Under the pieces are notes generated by a model. The model saw nothing but the letters and a program-made list of their open reading frames with translations, had not been told where the DNA came from and did no database searches. Positions 22,232-32,861 of a stretch of 64,000 nucleotides of DNA are shown here, piece after piece. Positions within the stretch are counted from its first letter, which is position 1, and each line of letters starts with the position of its first letter. A program made the position numbers and the translations under genes. The stretch spans positions 52,529,897 through 52,593,896 of the forward strand of contig OY997658.1 in assembly GCA_963921795.1 (NCBI GenBank), written 5' to 3'. The stretch comes from Nannobrachium achirus. Its lineage: Eukaryota > Chordata > Actinopteri > Myctophiformes > Myctophidae.

Positions 22232-22247
22232 TGGCGTCCCTGGGTGG
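22232..22247 (+). promoter_or_regulatory. Primer binding site for tRNA-Asn
   Basis: TGGCGTCCCTGGGTGG is the reverse complement of ACCCAGGGACG plus CCA and one further base, the 3' end of vertebrate tRNA-Asn as I recall it. A further TCGA shared with the T-loop follows after two mismatches. It lies immediately after the LTR end, as expected. Confidence 0.7.
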
Positions 22248-23248
22248 ATTCGATTGATTATTGATTATTGATTAGTAATTAATTTATTATAGGCATAATA
22301 TTATTGATTAGTAATTGATTAATTATAGGCATAATTGACTGATTAAATTCGTGTCCACTGCCACATAAAGAATAGCCGAGAGACCCTTGGAGTATAGTTA
22401 TTTACTACAGAAGTAAAGGATAGTTAATATTATCAAGGCTTAAGTGTTTTTTATTCACAAAACTCCCCAGAGCGTCGGAGATTTTGAACATAGTGAAGTG
22501 GGGGTCGGTGTGTACAGCCGACGGCCAGTTCGGTAAAAACATCTCCATCAGGAACTAGATAAAATAGCAGTTGAGAACATCTAATAATATTTTAACGACT
22601 TTGCGACCAACCTAAGTTATATGGGCGTGGACTCGCCAATCCCACCGCCGCAAATAACTACCTCAATAACTACCTCTTAGATAATGCTACCTCAGGGAGC
22701 GGTCGGCAGGGCGAGCCCACATTGGCTCAGCTTAGGTTGGAGAACTCGGTAATAGTACATATTGACCAAGTTCGCAAGACCAGGTGAGCACTGAGAAATG
22801 GCCGAAGCTTCGGGTTGTACACCCCTAGTTAGGCATGGAGAGGTTGCGCCAAGGCATGGGACAGGTAACTGTTGTTCTCGTAAGGAGATGCCCTTTGCCT
22901 TGGAGTGTGCCAGACATGAAGTGTTGATCTGTGTAGCGCCAGGACGGTCCCCGCCACCTGGGGACAGTGGAGTTGGAAAGAGTGCCAGCGCCGGTTAGGC
23001 GTATCCGATGGTGTGGTGAAGTTGGCCAGGGAAGGCTTCACGCAAGCCTCTCCTTCGCCCTGGTGGCGAGGCCTTTACCTTTGGGCCCAAGGAGGGGCCC
23101 AGGGGATGTTGAGCATTGGTTTGCCCGCGGTGCTACGTCCTGTATGGACTGTGCATCGTCCTGGCAGCCTATCCTGTTATGGCCGCTGAAGCTGTGGTCA
23201 GATGTTCTTGCTCATGGTTGGGCATTGCCCTGGCCGAATGCAAATGCC

Positions 23249-23256
23249 AGAGGGGG
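23249..23256 (+). promoter_or_regulatory. Polypurine tract
   Basis: AGAGGGGG directly precedes TGTTAGGGGTCC, the start of the 3' LTR. Confidence 0.65.
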
Positions 23257-23335
23257 TGTTAGGGGTCCTGACTGTGACCCCAATAATATGGCCCCCTGTC
23301 CTTTGAAACCATATGCACTATATGTACTGCATCAG
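23257..23335 (+). repeat. Truncated 3' LTR
   Basis: TGTTAGGGGTCC, TGTGACCCCA, ATGG and CCCTGTC match the start of the 5' LTR. Similarity is lost after about 75 bp. Confidence 0.6.
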
Positions 23336-24894
23336 TCCCTAAAGTGACTGATTCCAACACTAGAATTCGAGGCAGCAAACACTTCATGCAAGCCGAGATA
23401 TGGATATTAACCCATTTAGTGCTCCAGACATGAACGGGTTAAATGTGTAGCGTGCCGCTCGCAGGGCTCCATTACGCTCCATTGTCTTATTTTGAAGGCC
23501 AGAAGTCCATTGCGTAAATACTTCCGGGTTGACGTTGATAAGATTAAAATGTTTAATATGGTATAGATATCATTCTCAGTGTTAAAAGTCAATGCCATGA
23601 TGTTTTGATCTGATAACTAATGCACGAGACGAGAATCTGCCCCACTCCAGGGACAGAAAGATTGACCAGCGAAATGTCAAAGTGTCCAGGACACGGGATA
23701 ATGAAAAGCCAAAACATTCTACATCCTTGGCTTCTGAGTCCACGAGACTCAGTCACAACAACATCCCATCCATGTTATGTTTAATTGTCCAATCAGAATG
23801 TGACTAATGTATTCTGTAAACTCCATATATCTGTGAATCATTATGCTTTGTACTCAGAGATACTATGGGTGGCAATGCTCTCTACTGTACTTGTACAGTA
23901 CCTACAATTTGAACTCTGACTAAACTTCAACACAAAACGGATTTACGCTGTGTGGTCTCATTTCTTGTGTGGAGTATTTTATTATGATTGGGGAAAACTG
24001 TTTATCCATATGGAATATGATTTTAAATCCCATCAGACGTCATGACGTCATACAACGGGAGCGGTCGTCACACCATGTGGTTTCTAAAATGGCCGATCGA
24101 TGCCTTTGTTATGTTTTTGTAGCGAGAATCTAATGCCATCCTTGGCTTTAAAAGTGTGTACCTGAGTGCACACAAAGTCTCAGCATTAAGCCTTTGGTCA
24201 CTTGGGAAAATGTTGTACACAGCTAGCATGTATCGCATATACCCATAGCATATACCCCACTATTAAAACTTGGCAACAGTCATAGGGCTTCAGCAACAAA
24301 GCCAATAATAACCACTTTCACATTTTAATGGCCACAGCGGTGAACACATACCTGAGCATATAATAGCATGGGCTTACAGGGGTGTCAAACTACGGGGCAG
24401 AGGTCTGATCTATTGTGTACAAACGCCGATACATCTTATGAAGCTCAATTAGGGATATTTATTTAGGACTGCCACTGGGGAATGTGTAGAGTTGGTACAG
24501 TTATCAATGGTGCCAGAAAATGGACATTAAAGATGAGATTCCCCGTCGGCCTCCATGTTATGGGATTACTATTTTGTGCACGTGGATCCGTGATGATGAT
24601 GAATCGGCGAGGCAGATCGTGCCAGGACCTTCCGCCAGGCTATTGGGTAGGAGAACCGGCGTTACTCTATATACAGTATTTTTCGCGAGTATACTCGGGA
24701 TCGGCACTCTAAATACTTGAGTATTTTTCACGAGTATACTCGGGATCGGCTAGAAATGAGTTAAAAGATTGAGGGACAACACAACACAACATTACATAAC
24801 TACACAGCACTACACTGCACTGCAACAATGCTCTGATCCTTTATGACCATTCCCTTAGAATCACATCTCAAACTGCTGCACATCCGCTCAAGAG
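23336..24894. other. Unassigned sequence
   Basis: No coding exon recognised. It contains a 30-bp unit repeated at 24676-24705 and 24721-24750, each ending CGAGTATACTCGGGATCGGC and holding the palindrome CGAGTATACTCG. Confidence 0.4.
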
Positions 24895-25159
24895 CAGTGG
24901 TGTAAAGTAACTAAGTACATTTACTTAGGTGCTGTACTTAAGTACAGTTTTGAGGTATGTGTACTTTACTTGAGTATTTCCAGTTTTCAGTACTTTTACT
25001 TCCACTCCACTACAACTCAGATCAAAATATTGTACTTTTACTTCACTACAATTATTGGAAAACTTTAGTTAGGCCTACTAGTTACTTTGCAGATATAAAT
25101 GAATATATTATAAAACATATTAGCCTAATGCACTTTAGCTCTATTCTATACCGTGATTA

Positions 25160-25216
25160 TTTGAAAATAGCCGATCTACAAGCTTGTTGTGAGCTTGTAG
25201 ATCTGCTATTTTCAAA
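25160..25216. repeat. TACAAGC hairpin P7, short-tip form
   Basis: TTTGAAAATAGCCGATCTAC AAGC is followed almost at once by TTGTGAGCTTGTAGATCTGC TATTTTCAAA. The left CTCACAACGC part is missing, so the tip is shortened on one side. Confidence 0.75.
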
Positions 25217-25266
25217 CATTTTGTACTTATACTTTTGGTACTTTAAGTACATTTTGATTCCAATAC

Positions 25267-25449
25267 TCACAAGCCCTCACACCAAAGTACCTATGAGAGT
25301 GGAATCCACGTTCCGCCAATGCATTTCAATGAGAGTGAAGAGGTTTCATGCCAGCAGAGGATTTCTGCAAAAAACGCTCCCTTCTCATTGAAATGCATTG
25401 GCGGAACGCGGATTCCACTCTCATAGGTATTTTGGTGTGAGGGCACCCT
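25267..25449. mobile_element. Palindromic MITE Q2
   Basis: An inverted repeat around TACCTATGAGAGTGGAATCC and its mirror, ending GAGGGCACCC next to TA-ACAGAGTATT. It is homologous to Q1 (11961-12144) and sits at the same TA within the host MITE. The left boundary is eroded. Confidence 0.75.
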
Positions 25450-25618
25450 AACAGAGTATTTCTACATTGCAGTATTGATACTTTTACTCAATGTGAGTAC
25501 TTTTTCCACCACTGCTCAAGAGCATAAACATGCAGGCAGAAAACTCTGCCCGTAGAGATGTTATCTTGGTCTTATCCACGAGTCACTCTTCAATTCTGAC
25601 TTGTTGCATTCTTATCTC

Positions 25619-26014
25619 GGGGAAATCCCGTTTTTCCGACGTAGCGATAAGGCGAAGTGTACTAACAGGGGCAAAAGTACTAACGGGGTCTCCTACCGTA
25701 CTGATAGGGCGACATGCAAATTTCCATTCAGGCTTTTCTGCCGTGCCGATAAGGCGAAATGCAAATTTCCAGGCTTTTCTGGTGAAATGCATTCATAGTT
25801 ATGACTGCATTCCAACAGTGTGTCCATTGTCATGGATTGTTTGGAAAGGCACACGTGTATTTTCCAAGTAGGCTGCGTCGCTCTGGACAGCATACGATTA
25901 GCTGAGCGCTTAGGGACCGTCCACAAAGTGCAACACCCAAAGTGAAAATGTTAGTTGTATTTCGCCTTATCGCTACGTCGCCTTAACGCTACGTCGGCAA
26001 AACGGGACGTGCCC
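25619..26014. mobile_element. 396-bp DNA transposon with 8-bp target duplication
   Basis: CTTATCTC occurs at 25611-25618 and 26015-26022. The ends are GGGGAAATCCCGTTTTTCCG and, reversed, GGGCACGTCCCGTTTTGCCG, followed on both sides by ACGTAGCG(A/T)TAAGGCG. Variants of the GATAAGGCGAAATGCAAATT block are repeated inside. Eight-base duplications fit hAT; the GG start and 8-9 bp duplications would also suit Merlin. No transposase is present. Confidence 0.85.
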
Positions 26015-26400
26015 CTTATCTCCTCCCTCTGGTCTCCACTGTCACATTACACTGTGCACCTTCTGAATACTTCTTACTGAATGTCACTTTTATTACAAAT
26101 TCACTAATTCATATTGACATAAACCCCCACTCTCAGAAATGATGTTGGCGTTGGCAGTGGTGAAAAGTAACTAAGTACATTTACTCAAGTACTGTACCTT
26201 AGTACAATTTGGAGATATGTTTTACTTTACTTTACGGTATTTTTACTCCACTACATCTCGGATCAAAGCGATGTAATTTTACTCCACTACATTTATTTGA
26301 ACACTTTAATTACTAGTTACTTCGCAGATAGTCTATAAATGATAATTTTATAAAACATAGGCCTACATAAGCCACTTTAGCCCTATTTTATACCTTGGCT

Positions 26401-26486
26401 ATTTGAAAATAGGCGATCTACAAGCTCACAACACATCGCATCGTGATGCGTTGTGAGCTTGTACTGTAGATCGCCTATTTTCAAAT
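26401..26486. repeat. TACAAGC hairpin P8
   Basis: ATTTGAAAATAGGCGATCTA on the left mirrors TAGATCGCCTATTTTCAAAT on the right; even the GGCG variant is matched in both arms. The tip reads ACACATCGCATCGTGATGCG. The right arm has a 4-bp insertion (CTGTAGATC preceded by GTA). Confidence 0.85.
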
Positions 26487-28059
26487 ATTTGGTACTTTCA
26501 AACTTTTAGTACTTTGAGTATTTTGATGCCAATACTTTTGTACTTTTACTCAAGTACATTTTGAATTCCGGAATTGTTCTTGTAATAGAGTATTTCTACA
26601 TTGCAGTATTGATACTTTTACTTAAAGGGATCCCTGGCTAATACGACAAATATGCCTTAATACATTATAATGGTCCTCTATAACTACAATGTAAAATTAA
26701 AAACACCTTAAAGCTATACTGTGTAAGTTGCTCAACTTGTGGTCAGTAGCTCTATAGCAAACCTCGGTCGCGTCCGCGTCTTTCGGCCGTTTTTCGGTTC
26801 TCACACCCCCGCGTCTGCCTCCACCTCGCCGAGATCTATCTTTTGAGGGGTCCCTGGTTCCTGTGCGTTCAGCCATTCCGGAGATACACTCCTTCACCCA
26901 TGCCTCCCTGTGCAACCGAGTATACAGACTCACGGGAGACTACAAATATGGCCGCCCTAGCGACCCCACTCCAAGATGCGCTGTGATTGGCCGGCAGTGT
27001 ATAACTCTCGCTGTGATTGGCCGGTAGTATGATGACGTCATTTTGCCGCGAAATTCTCCCCCCCTCACGGCTCATAGAAAACATATGTGTCCCAATTTGG
27101 CTGGGAGCCAGTCATCTCGGGAAGTGTCATTATTCCCTACAGCCAATATGACGTTTTTTTTTTTTTTTTTTTTTTCTCTAAAAAGATAATGCCACAACAG
27201 CATCTCATAATATCTAGGCTACATTTCACTTAAACGCCAGAGCTTAACTCTGCATGTAAATAAGACTTTTTTTAATTAATGTGAGAGATCGGGACAATTC
27301 TGTTGGTCCTCCCAGCCATGTAGCTACAATGCATTGTTTATTTTTAATCAAGCCTCAGTTTGTCAGCCCTTTGTAGTCAAATGCGGTAAAATCGGGACTC
27401 CATTACCTAGCGTTGCAAACCACAGTATTTATCCCGTTAATGTAGTGCCACGTATGTTCCAAATGAACCACGTTACGTTGTTATAATGATTTAATCTATT
27501 ATTTATTTATTTATTTATTATTGCGCTGTTTCTGGCGCTTTTCTTCTTCTCGAGTTTGGAAAAAAAGGATCCGTTCCGTTTCCTGCCTGAGCCGGATGCG
27601 AGGAGTCCTTTGTTGTCACTGCTTAGCAATAGCATTGACTCAGTGTCATGATCGTAAACTGTCTAGTTTTAACGTTCAGAGCGTTTTCTTTTTGGACAAT
27701 AAAAACATTGACAGCCAGGGGAAAAAAATCCATGAAGGACACGGAATGCAATCGTTCACTCGCCGTTGGAAAATTGACTTATTAGACTATTCTGGATGAG
27801 TGGCTAACGGCTAACGCTAACGTTAGCTAGCGCTAGCTGCAGGCTAACGCAGGCATGGTATACACAATTACACATGGAATAAAACGGCGACCCAACTCTA
27901 TTGTTGCTCTTCTAAAGCTCACAACGCGAGGAGGTTAAGTCTGTCAGAACCGTCAGATTATCCTTCTGACTGAAGTTACACAAACACTGATTATGTTACA
28001 TTTAGCACAGTTAGCCCGACCAATTTAGATAGGGCACGAGTTACGGTGTTGCGCACGTA

Positions 28060-28524
28060 ATAAATTCACTTCAACCTGGTGTTGAGCAGTTAAACCTATT
28101 TGCAACGTACGTCTACAAAAACGTTCATATTTCAAAGATAAAGTGCTTACTGAAGTCTCACAGATGTCACAGTATGGTACGCTCAAGCAGAATTACCCGT
28201 ATCTTTCGTATTGTTTAATAAACAGCATTTTAATCCGATCAGACGCCATTTTCTGTTGTTTTTCAGCCATGCGACCCCATCGGTTGCGAGGTGTACTGCA
28301 CTTAGATACATTAATACCTTTTTAAGGAAACGACGACTGATCGGATTAAAATGCTCCTCGTTAAATAATACGATCATTACGGGACATTCTGCTGGAGCGT
28401 ACCCTATGGTGACATCCGTGAGCCTTCACTAAGCAATTTATCTTTGTAATCTGACCGTTTGTGTAGACGTACGTAGCAAATTGGTTAAACTGCTCAACAG
28501 CAGATTGTGTTGAATTCACGGTTG
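28060..28524. mobile_element. 465-bp foldback inside copy A
   Basis: Arms of about 220 bp share AACGTACGTCTACA, GATGTCAC, GTACGCTC and AGCATTTTAATCCGATCAG with their inverses. The flanks GCGCACGTA and GCGCAGCGTA suggest a 9-10 bp duplication. The older inverted copy near 8690 reads through this place without it, so it was inserted after the lineages split. Confidence 0.75.
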
Positions 28525-28575
28525 GCGCAGCGTAGCGTCTTTACATTTAGCCCAATAATGCTATATAGGAAGAAT

Positions 28576-29051
28576 CTTATTTACCTAAGTAAAAGTATAC
28601 GCCCACTGCAATTTAGATATACTCTGTTACAAGTAGAAGTCCGGTATTAAATAAACATATGTTTTTTAATACTACAATAACAGCTGAAGTGGTTAATGTA
28701 TGTTTTGGACTATTAAAATCAAAATCTACAAAGCAATAACTAAAGTTTAAAACATACATAAACCACTTTAGCCCTATGTTATACCAAGGCTATTTGAAAA
28801 TAGCCGATCTACAAGCTCACAACGCCTTGCGGTGCGACGCGTTGTGAGCTTGTAGATCTGCTATTTTAAAACATTTTGTACTTTTACTTTTGGTACTTTA
28901 AGTACATTTGGATACCAATACTTTTGTACTTTTACTCAAGTACATTTTTAATTCTGGACTTTTACTTGTAACAGAGTGATTCTACATTGCAGAATTGATA
29001 CTTTTACTTAATTATAAAATGTAGGTAGGCTACTTAATTTTTCCACCACTG
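28576..29051. mobile_element. Rearranged hAT MITE family-1 inside copy A
   Basis: The right end TTTTTCCACCACTG is intact. The left part reads as an inverted 3' region (CCTAAGTAAAAGTATACGCC, TCTGTTACAAGTAGAAGTCC) and lacks the normal 5' terminus. Hairpin P9 is central. The same arrangement occurs in copy B and, more diverged, at 7585-7911, so it predates all three copies. Confidence 0.75.
28794..28870. repeat. TACAAGC hairpin P9
   Basis: GAAAATAGCCGATCTACAAG CTCACAACGC is mirrored by GCGTTGTGAGCTTGTAGATC TGCTATTTT. The tip is CTTGCGGTGCGAC. Confidence 0.85.
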
Positions 29052-29471
29052 TGTAAACGTTTGTGTTCTCATGCCAATAAAGCTTCTTTGAATTGAAGAT
29101 TGAATTGAAGATTGCTCCCCATGTGGCGGAGTCAGGTCATTGCAGGTTAGAAATTTATTTAAAACTTGAATATCTCAAAAGTACTATTTCAGCATGGCAT
29201 CATTCTATAAGCCATATCTTCAAAACTGTTGGGTCAATCTCCACAACCAATATATCATTTTGTAGCTATGATCCCCAGCTTTCAAATGAAATGAAAACAT
29301 GAAAATGAAAAAAAAAACAATGACTAGCCGCTAGCTGTGCTGGGACACATATAAAGAGAAGGCTTTTGAAGCTGAAAATAACAGAGTGGGGGTTCTAAAA
29401 CTTTAGCGATTTAACAGTTAGGACCATTTTAAGATTTGTTTTATAAAAAAGGTTACATGGTATAACTTTAA

Positions 29472-29782
29472 TTATTTTATTTCTTCTAGAAATAACTAAT
29501 CTTTCACTCAATAGGGGAAATGCCCATCGCAAGTTGATGATGTCATAAATGTAATTTGTGATCTATCCCTATGGAATTTATGGCATGCATACATGTGCAA
29601 ATAAAAACAAACGTAATACTTCTATATGAGCATCAAATCAATATTTCAAATGTGTTTGTGTTTTGTTTTTTTGCACATGCATGCCATAAAAATGACACAT
29701 GACATTTATGACATCATCAATTTGCACCAGGCATTTCCCCTACTGAGTGGAAGATTAGTTATTTCTAGAAGAAATAAAATAT
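29472..29782. mobile_element. 311-bp TTAA-flanked foldback
   Basis: TTAA at 29468-29471 and 29783-29786. The ends are TTATTTTATTTCTTCTAGAA and, reversed, ATATTTTATTTCTTCTAGAA. Arms pair through AAATAACTAATCTT, GGGGAAATGCC, TGATGATGTCATAAATGT and GGCATGCAT. It is inserted inside the right terminal repeat of the 26626-29868 element; removing it restores homology with that element's left end. Confidence 0.82.
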
Positions 29783-29911
29783 TTAAGGTGTTTTTAATTT
29801 TACAGTGTAGTTATAGAGGATAGTTATAATGTATTAAGGCATATTTGTCGTATTAGCCGGGGATCCTTTTAAGTAAAACATGTCATTACTTTTTCCACCA
29901 CTGGGTGTTGG

Positions 29912-30292
29912 TACCATAATCGGATCGTGGAGATTGAATTTATCGTGATATTGTCCTCCGGTCATGCACTGGGATCAATTCACCTTTTATTTGCCGAGCT
30001 GCATATCCGGTACCACTTAAACCCTCTAGAATTGGTAAAAAGTACTGATAATATACGTACTTGATACAGTCTTTTTTCACTCTCTATCATATGTCTTTGC
30101 CAAAAAATAGCCGATCTACAAGCTCACAACGCGTCGCAATGTGACACGTTGTGAGCTTGTAGATCGGCGATTTTTTGGCAAATATTCCGGCCCATGATAA
30201 TGGATTTTGATTAACGTGATAATATCGTAAATCGCGATTTCTTTTGTCACAATAATCGTGATATGAAATTTTCATATCGTCCCATCCCTACC
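29912..30292 (-). mobile_element. hAT-like MITE of the GGGATGGGACGATATG type with hairpin P10
   Basis: Read in reverse it starts GGGATGGGACGATATGAAAA and contains ATCACGATTATTGTGAC and AAATCGCGATTTACGAT, a pattern known from fish MITEs. The other end lies against the target site of M5 and is not sharply defined. Hairpin P10 lies near the middle. Confidence 0.55.
30096..30182. repeat. TACAAGC hairpin P10 with a different outer stem
   Basis: The inner arms GATCTACAAGCTCACAACGC and GTTGTGAGCTTGTAGATC match the family. The outer stem is TTTGCCAAAAAATAGCC mirrored by GGCGATTTTTTGGCAAA, unlike the TTTGAAAATAG stem of family-1 copies. Confidence 0.85.
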
Positions 30293-31055
30293 CGTTACAA
30301 ATACCCAGTGACAGCATCAATGGTGTTTGCTTCCATTAATTTGTTTCCCCCCTTGTTTCTAAACACCTACAACTTCCTCTCTTTGGAAGATTAATTGAAA
30401 GCGCAATCGCCGTGATGGCTTTCGAGGTTAATACAACGCATGCTCGATTAAGCGTGAGCAAACACACAGTTGCGTTTTTTTGTTTTCTCCCCGAAGCTCA
30501 AACCACTGGCAGAAGCAACGCTATTTTTTTATGCAACCCTAATAATAAGCGCTCCACTCCTCCACCCCTCGGTTGTTCATAATTAAAAGTTTCTCTCCCC
30601 GGTGTTTTGGCGGGGAAACATCAAAGCGGAGACGAGTGGAGGCGTAGGGAGGGGAAGGGAGATGAGGAGGAGGAAGGGTGGTGGGGGTGAGGAATGGATC
30701 CAACGAGCCAGGAGGCAGAAGCTGCCTTGTTCCTTGGCAGAATAAATGTAGAGAGGGTGAACAGGCTTAGTGAATTTCAAAGTCACCCAGGCGGCTTAAT
30801 AGCTTTCCTAAATGACTCAGCACATTACTTCCACTTGTACAGCAGTCCATTACTTTGTGTGTTACAGTTACCTATGTTTTGGGCCGATGCCCCCCCAACC
30901 CCACCCCCATTGCAAACACACATGCACGCACGCACGCGCACGCACGCACGCACGCACACTCCTCTCTTTCTCTGACCTGGCAAACGTTCAACAACCCACT
31001 TGAGCGTCAATGTAAGATGAAGTATTTTGGCTATAAACGTATGGAGTCTGTCTAT
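30293..31055. other. Unassigned sequence with a (GCAC)n microsatellite
   Basis: The GCAC/GCGC repeat occupies about 30916-30959. Nothing else is recognised. Confidence 0.4.
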
Positions 31056-31059
31056 GAGT

Positions 31060-31230
31060 CCTTACAGAGCAGATCATTAGAGATTCTTCTCTGGAGACCA
31101 CCATGCCCAAAATTCAAGCAGAGGCAGACCACTCACATTTCCAGATGTACTGGGCTGATTGAACTTGTTGTGAGCAACAGAGACCAGGAGCAGTTTGTGT
31201 CTCAGATCTCGATGATGATATCCTTTTCCC
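31060..31230 (+). pseudogene. LINE ORF2 C-terminal tail remnant
   Basis: Translation needs two frames: EILLWRPPCPKFKQR in one and SRGRPLTFPDVLG in the next, followed by a stop. The order LLW.P...RGRPLTF.DVL is typical of the C-terminal tail of fish non-LTR retrotransposon polyproteins. Frameshifts and stops show it is dead. The family is not determined. Confidence 0.45.
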
Positions 31231-31276
31231 TTATGTATCACACTGACTTGATGACTAGCCTAGAAGAGCATAGATA

Positions 31277-31499
31277 GAGGGTATGCATCATATGCCACTC
31301 AGGATCAGCACCATGGACAGATTGAGTGGCAGACTGAGTGGCAAAACATAAAGCAGCATGAAGCATTGGAGTTTGGAAGAGCTCCTCCTCACTCCTACTG
31401 ACTCCTCATGACTCCTACTGACTCCGTTTTTTGCCACTCAGTAGACGTTCTCACATAACTTACGGGTATGCTGATGTCATACTGTATGTGCATACCCTC
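31277..31499. mobile_element. 223-bp TA-flanked MITE
   Basis: TA at 31275-31276 and 31500-31501. The ends are GAGGGTATGCA and its exact inverse TGCATACCCTC. GCCACTCAG recurs inside in both orientations. The short arms leave room for coincidence, but TA plus an 11-bp perfect inverted repeat supports the call. Confidence 0.6.
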
Positions 31500-31501
31500 T
31501 A

Positions 31502-32214
31502 TAGAGGCTTTGACATTGATTATGTCATCAGAAGCAGGTCTTGTGGCAGCAAGGCATTGGTTCAAATCCCTTGACCAGTGGGGAAATGCCATGAGCATAA
31601 CTAGAAAAATCTCAAAAAGTATAACAATTTGTAAAGAGAAAAGTACAGGCCATAATAACTGTGTAAGCCTTAACAAGTGGAAGTTTGAACATCATTTCTA
31701 GCTCAAAGAATGTGAAAGTAGTAGGATGCCAAGTGGCAGAATAAATATAAATTGGGGACAACTAGTGTAATCTCCCTGCCATTGACTAAGGCTTATCAAG
31801 GTGTCTATGAGCAAAGCACTAACCTCACCAGAGCTAACCACAATGGAGTACAAGGGCTAGAGCCATAGAGCCCAGTATGTTAATATGTAGCCTATGTGCT
31901 GTACCTAGACATATATTGCAAGGGGGGAACAGAACAGCCAATGCCAGAATAGGGAGAAGTACAATGCTGACAACTATCTCCAACGGTTAATTCAATTCCA
32001 AAACAATTTGAGAAGAAAGTGATTCCCTATTATATCATTAAATATTTGTCAAATAGAGGATAGAGCTGACATCTGAGAACTTGACTTACCAAAAATCTGT
32101 TAAATTGCTGAAATATGCAATGATTTATTTTTCGTTTCTTCTTTTTGTGGTTGTAAACATTTAAAAGAAGTCCTGTGATGAAAGAAACTATTGACATATG
32201 AGCAATGTACTCTA
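31502..32214. other. Unassigned sequence
   Basis: A box-B-like GGTTCAAATCCC near 31558 is not accompanied by a convincing box A. Nothing else is recognised. Confidence 0.35.
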
Positions 32215-32861
32215 CAGCGGTGCTTCTCGATGTTTAATTTGTCATTTTAGAGGTATTAAAAAGTCCTTAACAACTTCACTGCCAAAAACGTTTATATACG
32301 TGTTTGTGTGCCTGTTGCCTGCCAAACACGTATATATACGTTTTACCATTTTTGGCCACTGGGGGGCACTGTTCACTAATATATGAGACAGCAATGTGTT
32401 CCCTGCTCTCTGGGCAGCCTATGGTTGGATTTGATGCTGATAATTTTTTTTTTCATGTAATCAGCTTTCTGCACACCTTCTTCAAAATGGCTGCCAAAAT
32501 GGCTGCCATCAACATGCTGTTTATGTTTGTGTGTGTTAATCAAAAAATAGATTTTTCTTGGGGTTGATTATATTTTTCTGCCAACTGCAAGGGAACAATG
32601 GACATCTTCTGAGAGCTTTTTTTTTTTTTTTAATATTTTTTTATTTTGTGTTATTCTTATTTTAATTTGTTTAAATAATCCTGACATTTCTTAGATGGGG
32701 TGTGGCTTAACCTTTGGCAGGGAATGTGTTAAATTGTCACTTAAGAAATGTGCAGTTACCCTCTATACACTTAAAGTTTATGTTGTTTACTGTTAAGTGA
32801 GAAAACAGTGTTGCACATTAAGTTAAGCATCTGGGGACCCCCCACAGGTTGAGAACCACTG
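32215..32861. mobile_element. 647-bp hAT-like element
   Basis: The left end CAGCGGTGCTTCTCGATGT and the reversed right end CAGTGGTTCTCAACCTGT are similar hAT-type termini. A convincing 8-bp duplication was not found. The interior contains a local hairpin, AACGTTTATATACGTG against CACGTATATATACGTT, near 32287-32343. Confidence 0.5.

Larger units (their letters stand above)
20641..23335 (+). mobile_element. Non-autonomous LTR retrotransposon
   Basis: The parts occur in canonical order: 5' LTR (TG...CA), primer binding site, about 1 kb interior, purine tract and the start of a 3' LTR. The interior (22248-23248) has no recognisable gag, protease or reverse transcriptase; its longest frames are about 66 and 126 residues and match nothing I know. 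It would have needed enzymes from another element. The 3' LTR matches the 5' LTR for only about 75 bp and with many differences, so it is truncated and old, or recombined. Confidence 0.7.
24895..25514 (+). mobile_element. Complete hAT MITE family-1 copy with nested palindrome (M4)
   Basis: CTCAAGAG flanks both sides (24887-24894 and 25515-25522), a perfect 8-bp duplication that identifies a hAT element. Ends are CAGTGGTGTAAAGTAACTAA and TACTTTTTCCACCACTG. The body is rich in TACTTTTACT-type motifs. Hairpin P7 (25160-25216) sits in the middle, and palindromic element Q2 (about 25267-25449) lies nearer the 3' end. No transposase is encoded. This copy anchors the ends used to recognise the others. 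Confidence 0.93.
27087..29348 (+). mobile_element. 2,262-bp GTGTCCC transposon, copy A
   Basis: ATAT flanks both ends (27083-27086, 29349-29352). The ends are imperfect inverted repeats of about 29 bp: GTGTCCCAATTTGGCTGGGA on the left and, reversed, GTGTCCCAGCACAGCTAGCG on the right, both reaching AGTCAT. The interior contains a foldback (28060-28524), a rearranged hAT MITE with hairpin P9, and no transposase; the longest frame (92 residues) is probably chance. Four-base duplications plus GTGTCCC ends do not let me name a superfamily. It is nearly identical to copy B at 33236. Confidence 0.9.
26626..29868. mobile_element. TTAA-flanked DNA transposon nested in M5
   Basis: TTAA occurs at 26622-26625 and 29869-29872. 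The terminal inverted repeats start AGGGATCCCTGGCTAATACG on the left and, reversed, AAGGATCCCCGGCTAATACG on the right, and continue for about 85 bp through AATATGCCTTAATACATTAT and AAATTAAAAACACCTTAAA. TTAA targeting and a purine-G start fit Kolobok or piggyBac. Its interior holds the 2.2-kb element at 27087-29348 and a TTAA foldback at 29472-29782. Without these it would be about 670 bp and has no transposase. Confidence 0.88.
26155..29903 (+). mobile_element. hAT MITE family-1 (M5), split by a 3.2-kb insertion
   Basis: The 5' end is CAGTGGTGAAAAGTAACTAA at 26155 and the 3' end is ATTACTTTTTCCACCACTG at 29903. The flanks GGCGTTGG (26147-26154) and GGTGTTGG (29904-29911) agree at 7 of 8 bases, so both ends belong to one insertion. 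The MITE is interrupted at TTTTACTTAA by the element at 26626-29868. Hairpin P8 lies in its 5' part. Confidence 0.85.

Noticed and set aside
27521..27799. 92-residue frame conserved between the two 2.2-kb transposon copies
   Set aside because: The copies are too similar at the DNA level for conservation to mean selection, and the translation resembles no transposase.
31540..31600. Possible tRNA or SINE head around GGTTCAAATCCC
   Set aside because: The box A partner is poor and no body or tail can be compared.
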